The notes under the pieces are model-generated. The model saw only the letters and a program-made list of their open reading frames with translations. It did not search any database and had not been told where the DNA came from. Source: Fervidibacillus halotolerans (GTDB taxonomy: Bacteria > Bacillota > Bacilli > Bacillales > Caldibacillaceae). Taken from it: a stretch of DNA of 64,000 nt. The position numbers were made by a program, and so were the translations under genes. This document shows positions 60,080 to 64,000 of the stretch, in pieces. Position 1 is the first letter of the stretch. The number at the start of each line of letters is the position of its first letter. Location of the stretch: contig NZ_CP106877.1 in NCBI RefSeq assembly GCF_026547205.1, forward strand, positions 2,134,771 through 2,198,770, written 5' to 3'.

Positions 60080-60426
60080 CTATAATAAATGAATAATTTG
60101 TCCAATATTGATCGACTCATTGTTTTTACTTTCAAAGTCGGCACCTAAAGCAACATAATAATGGCCATCTTCACTGTATACGACTTGTTCATCGATTAAG
60201 CCAAGGGTTCGATAAATCGACGGCGAAGTTGATTCAGAAAAGTAAGTGGTCCACCGAGAAAAGCAACATTTCCTCGGATCGGTCGTCCGCTTGCTAGACC
60301 ACCAATCGTTTGATTGACGACCGCTTGAAAAACGAAAGCAGCAATATCTCCCTTTCTCGCCCCTTCATTTAACACCGCTTGAATATCCGTAAAAAAATCG
60401 AAAATCGACCTATTTTTTCCTTTCAT
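60080..60426 (-). pseudogene. Remnant of a 2-hydroxyacyl-CoA dehydratase activase (BcrAD/BadFG ATPase)
   Basis: The first frame (KGKNRSIFDFFTDIQAVLNE, GARKGDIAAFVFQAVVNQTI, then FLGGPLTFLNQLRRRF) corresponds to the ATP-binding half of activator proteins. A frameshift at ~60196 then moves the homology to LGLIDEQVVYSEDGHYYVAL and GADFESKNNESINIG, up to a stop at 60080. The N-terminal part and the Fe-S cysteines are missing. The full gene in other Firmicutes encodes a very long protein. Confidence 0.65.
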
Positions 60427-60514
60427 CCCTATACATTTTGTCTGTTTCTTCTTTCTGCCCGATGGAATAAAATAAAAAAGAAGATACGTGGCTTTAACGA
60501 AGGTGGTGGAAAAA

Positions 60515-61243
60515 GTGGATTGGTTCGGTATTTCCTATAAGGAAAATCCATTTCAAATGTTTTCTGGTACCCATATGTTTGTGCTCGCTCTCTTTTTGTT
60601 TGGCGCGTTTATGTTATTTCTATTTAAAAGAAAATTACAAGTGCTCCCATTACGAAAAGTGGAGATCGGCGTAGCATGTTCGCTTATCATTTTCGAACTC
60701 GCTTACCATGGGTGGATGTTTAAGAACGGTATTTGGCATGCATACCAATCGCTACCGTTGGAACTTTGCAACATTAGTTTGATTTTCGGTATTTTGTTGT
60801 TGCTCACTGAAAGAAAAGGCATTTATGACGTGTTTTTATTTATTTCCCTTTTAGGTGCTACACAAGCGGTTGTCACACCCCTTTTAGATTTTAATTTTCC
60901 CCATTTCCGCTTTCTCCATTTCTTTTACACGCATATCACGATGATTTGGATTGCCCTTTATTACACGTGGGTAAAAGGATACTACCCGACGATTCGATCC
61001 GTAATGAAAACGGTGTTATTTTTAAATTTCCTTCTACCATTTATTTTGCTCGTGAATCATTTGACCGGTGGAAACTACATGTTTTTAAATCGAAAACCGA
61101 AAACAGCGAGCTTACTTGACTATTTAGGACCGTATCCGTGGTATATTGGATCGATGGAAGTTTTATTAATCGTTTTAAGTGTATTGATTTGGATTGTTTT
61201 CCGAAAAAAACAGGAGGAAGAAAAAACGAGTGGAGAAAATTAA
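60515..61243 (+). CDS. ywaF: YwaF-like TIGR02206 integral membrane protein
   Basis: Integral membrane protein of unknown function with six or seven helices. Family-typical text includes FQMFSGTHMFVLALFLFGAF, HAYQSLPLELCNISLIFGIL, FFYTHITMIWIALYY and NYMFLNRKPKTASLLDYLGP. The frame is open from a GTG at 60488, but AAGGTGG lies seven bases before a GTG at 60515, giving (M)DWFGISYKENPF and 242 residues. It is a single gene on the plus strand, convergent with minJ. Confidence 0.85.
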   Translation: MDWFGISYKENPFQMFSGTHMFVLALFLFGAFMLFLFKRKLQVLPLRKVEIGVACSLIIFELAYHGWMFKNGIWHAYQSLPLELCNISLIFGILLLLTERKGIYDVFLFISLLGATQAVVTPLLDFNFPHFRFLHFFYTHITMIWIALYYTWVKGYYPTIRSVMKTVLFLNFLLPFILLVNHLTGGNYMFLNRKPKTASLLDYLGPYPWYIGSMEVLLIVLSVLIWIVFRKKQEEEKTSGEN

Positions 61244-61344
61244 TCGATGGAGAATCGGGAAACATGGAATTCCCGACCTTTTGCAGTTGAACTGTGGAAA
61301 TGAATATGAAAAGGCATAGTAGGCTACACATTGGTTGAAGGGGA

Positions 61345-61425
61345 ATCGGCCGATTAGATCCCTCTCATTGTTCAATCCTGCTAATCGTCCAGTCACGAAG
61401 GAAGCGGGATCGGCCGATTAGATCC
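61345..61425. repeat. Two 17-bp direct repeats with a TCGGCCGA palindrome
   Basis: ATCGGCCGATTAGATCC occurs at 61345-61361 and 61409-61425, each followed by a similar TCATTGTT. They lie between the convergent ywaF and minJ genes. Possible remnants of a small repeated element. Confidence 0.6.
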
Positions 61426-61482
61426 AGATCATTGTTTGGAAAAAAAGAAACTCTTGGATTGTCATGGGTATTTACAAAAAAA

Positions 61483-61506
61483 GGGAGATCCTTGTCCCCC
61501 TAACCC
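61483..61506. repeat. Small-element fragment at the 3' end of minJ, copy 6
   Basis: Minus strand GTGGGTTAGGGGGACAAGG matches the family GTGGGTCAAGGGGACAGG. The GTG GGT TAG codons at its start are the last two residues and the stop of minJ. Confidence 0.55.
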
Positions 61507-62690
61507 ACGTCTGTTTCCCATTGTTTTTCCTCATCGATAAAAATCACGCCGAGTTCATGATGTTCCCCTTCATAAAGGGCCCGATTGACGAGACGGACTT
61601 CCCTTTGTTCATCGACGACTTCCAATTTACAAAACGCCCGATTTTTTTGTAACGCCGCGTAAAAATTCTTTTCATTTGTAACCGTTCGACCATTGACCTT
61701 TTTGATAACTTCCCCGATTTTAATGTTCATTTTTTCTGCTGGTGAACCGGGGATAATGTCCAAAACGACAATTCCCTGTTCATTTTTTGAAAAATAGTAT
61801 GGATGGGCATTATTTTGGATCCGTTGCAAAATTGGAATGGCGATTCGTCCCACTACCGCAAATAAGATCGCAATAAAGGATACATAGGAATACCAAAAAC
61901 TGACCAGGCCGATGACCGTAGTGATTAATCCAAGGAAGATTACTTGACGTCCGATTGCCCGAACCCCTTCCGTCGGCAACGTAATTCGTATTTGCTGGGC
62001 AAAGCCAATCCAGTACGGAACGAGTATAATCGAAAATGTTTCATTTCCTACCGGAACGATCGGCCAAAAATCGAAGGGGGATGTAAAAATACCCTCTGGA
62101 ATCAGGACTAATAGGGGAACGAGCCAAAGTCTTTTCGTTTCATGAATACCGACCTTTAATCCCCTCTTACTTCGAATGATTTTTGGAGACGTATGTTTTG
62201 ACGCATTTCTATGAATCAATAAACCTTCGAGAATAACGAAAAGACCCGTCAGTAGGGCAATTTCAGGTAAAAATGACCCTTGATTTGCCGAAAAATATGC
62301 ATCGAAAATCGGTGGTTTCCACTGAATCGATTCGATGACCATCAATAGGATAAAGGTCAAACCGAAAGTGAATGCAGGCGAAAGGAGACCCGGTTTTAGC
62401 AGAAGGCCAAATAAAAAAAGAATGAAACCTGAAACGATGACGAAGGAAACCGGCAGATGAAAGCCGATTAAAAAAATAATAATCGACAGCAGGACTCCTG
62501 GGATCAGCCCTTTCGTTAAATATGTACGAGCCTCATACCATCCATCTTGAATACGAATATGAAAATCTTTTCTCTCCCGTTTGACCCGTTTATAGCCGAG
62601 ATAAATGGCATAAACGATACCTATATATAACAATGGATGGATAAAAAATTTCCCGATTCCAAGTAGAATTTGAAAAAAAACCTCTTCCAA
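61500..62690 (-). CDS. minJ: MinJ, PDZ membrane adaptor for division-site selection
   Basis: In B. subtilis, MinJ links DivIVA at the poles and septum to MinCD. 396 residues: N-terminal MEEVFFQILLGIGKFFIHPL, seven or eight membrane helices to about residue 285, then a C-terminal PDZ domain (QGIVVLDIIPGSPAEKMNIK, IGEVIKKVNGRTVTNEKNF). Length and layout equal B. subtilis MinJ. The start is a TTG after GAGGGGGTG. It lies beside ctpB, the same order as in B. subtilis (where swrA comes between). Its last two codons and stop come from a copy of the small palindromic element. Confidence 0.9.
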   Translation of the reverse strand: MEEVFFQILLGIGKFFIHPLLYIGIVYAIYLGYKRVKRERKDFHIRIQDGWYEARTYLTKGLIPGVLLSIIIFLIGFHLPVSFVIVSGFILFLFGLLLKPGLLSPAFTFGLTFILLMVIESIQWKPPIFDAYFSANQGSFLPEIALLTGLFVILEGLLIHRNASKHTSPKIIRSKRGLKVGIHETKRLWLVPLLVLIPEGIFTSPFDFWPIVPVGNETFSIILVPYWIGFAQQIRITLPTEGVRAIGRQVIFLGLITTVIGLVSFWYSYVSFIAILFAVVGRIAIPILQRIQNNAHPYYFSKNEQGIVVLDIIPGSPAEKMNIKIGEVIKKVNGRTVTNEKNFYAALQKNRAFCKLEVVDEQREVRLVNRALYEGEHHELGVIFIDEEKQWETDVG

Positions 62691-62926
62691 AGAAGGGCAC
62701 CCCCTCGTCCAATACGGTTGTTTCTTTTATTTTAGCAAAAATTTTTTGAAAAACCTATATGATTTTGTACCTATCAAATTGGACGAGAAGTAGGATAATT
62801 TTCATAAGTGAAAGGGAATTTACAAATAGGCTTGAAGAAAATAACCATTTTATCTATGAATGGGGAGGAATTATGGGAAATAGGTTCGAAATCCCTCGTT
62901 CTTTTTTCCTAAGGAGTGAAGACCAT

Positions 62927-64000
62927 TTAAAAAGCATATTCAAAATATTTTAAAGCCATTTGCAACTGCCGATCGTTTTCCAATTTTTCGATTTCACGCA
63001 TAACGATCCTTTCCATTTGTTGTACAGTCTGATGATCAATCATACCCGTTTTCGGTAATCCATTTACTTCTTGAAACTGTTTGACCGCCTCCTCCGTTTT
63101 TTCATTAAAATAACCGTCCATTCGCCCTGGATCAAAACCGATCGCCTTTAAAAGTTCTTGGGCGTATTTCACTTGTACATTGTTCATATCCCTTTCGAGC
63201 GGCCGATCCACTTGAATCGGGTGGAGATGGAATAGATTCGATTGCTGTACTTCAATATCCGGCTCGATTCCTTTTCCATGAATCCATCGGCCGTCTGGTG
63301 TCAACCATTTATACATCGTTAATTTCATAAACGTCTCGTCCCCCAATTCGATTTGTTGTTGGACAGTTCCTTTTCCAAAAGTTCTCTCTCCAATCGACGG
63401 GATTCCCTCCCCTTCCTTTAAGGCCGCAGCTAATATTTCTGAAGCCGATGCACTCCCCTTATCCATTAATACAACCATTGGATACGGTTTTTTCTCCGAA
63501 CGTTTTGTATATAATGGCTCCCGCTTTCCATTTTTTCCTTCGATTTGAACGAACGGTTTTTGATTTGTAACAATATGCTGGACGATTTCTTCGACTGTCG
63601 ATAAAAGACCCCCTGGATTACCCCGGACATCGATGATCAACCCGTCGATGTTTTCCCTTTCCAAGACATGCAAATGATGGGCAAAATCTTTCCCCGTCTC
63701 TGTGGAAAAGGATGTGATTTCAATATAACCGATTGATTTTTTATGATGCTCGATGATTTTAGAAAAAACCGTCTCAATCGGAATTCGATCGCGAACGACT
63801 TCAATGGTTAGCGGCTCTCGAAAACCTTCCCGCATTATTTGTAACGAAACGGTCGTTCCCTTTTCTCCCCGAATCATCATCATTACATCATACACATCCA
63901 TATCTTTAATTGCTTTTCCATCGACTTTCATAATTTCATCATATGGTTTTAGTCCTGCCCTTTCCGCAGGTGAATTTTTCAGTGGAGAAATAATGACGAT
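62927..64000 (-). CDS. ctpB: S41 C-terminal processing protease CtpB (5' end beyond window)
   Basis: Serine peptidase of the CtpA/CtpB group; CtpB signals across the forespore membrane in B. subtilis to activate SigK processing. From the edge inward it shows the PDZ domain (IVIISPLKNSPAERAGLKPY, then EIMKVDGKAI), the catalytic core with LIIDVRGNPGGLLSTVEEI, the Ser in DKGSASASEILAAAL and the Lys in GERTFGKGTVQQQ, and a C-terminal peptidoglycan-binding domain (AQELLKAIGFDPGRMDGYFN). The frame runs out of the window at 64000, so the signal/membrane anchor is not seen. The gap to minJ (62691-62926) has no gene. Confidence 0.93.
   Translation of the reverse strand: MVIISPLKNSPAERAGLKPYDEIMKVDGKAIKDMDVYDVMMMIRGEKGTTVSLQIMREGFREPLTIEVVRDRIPIETVFSKIIEHHKKSIGYIEITSFSTETGKDFAHHLHVLERENIDGLIIDVRGNPGGLLSTVEEIVQHIVTNQKPFVQIEGKNGKREPLYTKRSEKKPYPMVVLMDKGSASASEILAAALKEGEGIPSIGERTFGKGTVQQQIELGDETFMKLTMYKWLTPDGRWIHGKGIEPDIEVQQSNLFHLHPIQVDRPLERDMNNVQVKYAQELLKAIGFDPGRMDGYFNEKTEEAVKQFQEVNGLPKTGMIDHQTVQQMERIVMREIEKLENDRQLQMALKYFEYAF

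Overview
The window is chromosomal DNA of a low-GC, AT-rich Gram-positive bacterium of the family Bacillaceae. The evidence is strong AGGAGG-type ribosome sites, frequent TTG and GTG starts, and gene blocks that (from memory) match the Bacillus subtilis hprK-lgt-yvoD-ppaX / nagAB / yvlB / uvrBA / minJ / ctpB neighbourhood. No rRNA or tRNA gene was seen.

Layout. (1) 1-13,000 is conserved core: ppaX (cut by the window edge), yvoD, lgt and hprK on the minus strand; nagA-nagB on the plus strand; a yvlB-like gene; uvrA and uvrB. (2) 13,000-23,050 is mixed: an OFA-type MFS carrier, an intact IS4/IS5-type transposase, a decayed IS3 element, a fruR-fruK-fruA operon whose fruA lacks most of its EIIA domain, a HAD phosphatase, and a TnpB remnant that keeps its 3' RNA scaffold region. 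(3) 23,100-29,400 holds an unrecognised two-gene glycine-zipper cassette, a VanY-like lipoprotein, an MFS transporter and a small membrane protein. (4) 30,100-54,900 is a CRISPR-Cas island, all on the minus strand: leader3/array3, then a complete type I-B operon (cas6-cas8b-cas7-cas5-cas3-cas4-cas1-cas2), leader2/array2, then a CARF gene plus a type III-A csm1-5 operon with two more accessory genes, and leader1/array1. The three arrays (15, 30 and 19 repeats, counting degenerate ends) share one 30-bp repeat and one ~190-bp leader. The type III module has no cas6, cas1 or cas2, so it presumably uses crRNAs made by the I-B side. (5) 55,100-58,570 is a copper operon: csoR-copZ-copA with a CsoR-type operator. 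(6) 58,900-64,000 holds small membrane genes, gene remnants, ywaF, minJ and ctpB (cut at the edge). Core genes therefore flank an accessory block of about 48 kb between uvrB and minJ.

Most notable points. A small palindromic GGGTCAAGGGGAC / GGTTCCTTTGACCC element occurs at six sites, including the fruA deletion junction and the last codons of minJ. A CRISPR repeat relic, conserved up to the expected Cas6 cut, lies in the predicted 5' UTR of the cas6 operon. All three leaders carry a perfect sigma-A promoter, a TTGTGA-TCACAA dyad and a 46-bp inverted repeat. Csm2 has an extra N-terminal OB/cold-shock-like domain, and Cas10 keeps GGDD but has lost the HD nuclease motif.

Limits: family names come from motif reading and memory; no database search or folding program was run. 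Start codons were chosen by ribosome-binding sites where these were clear.
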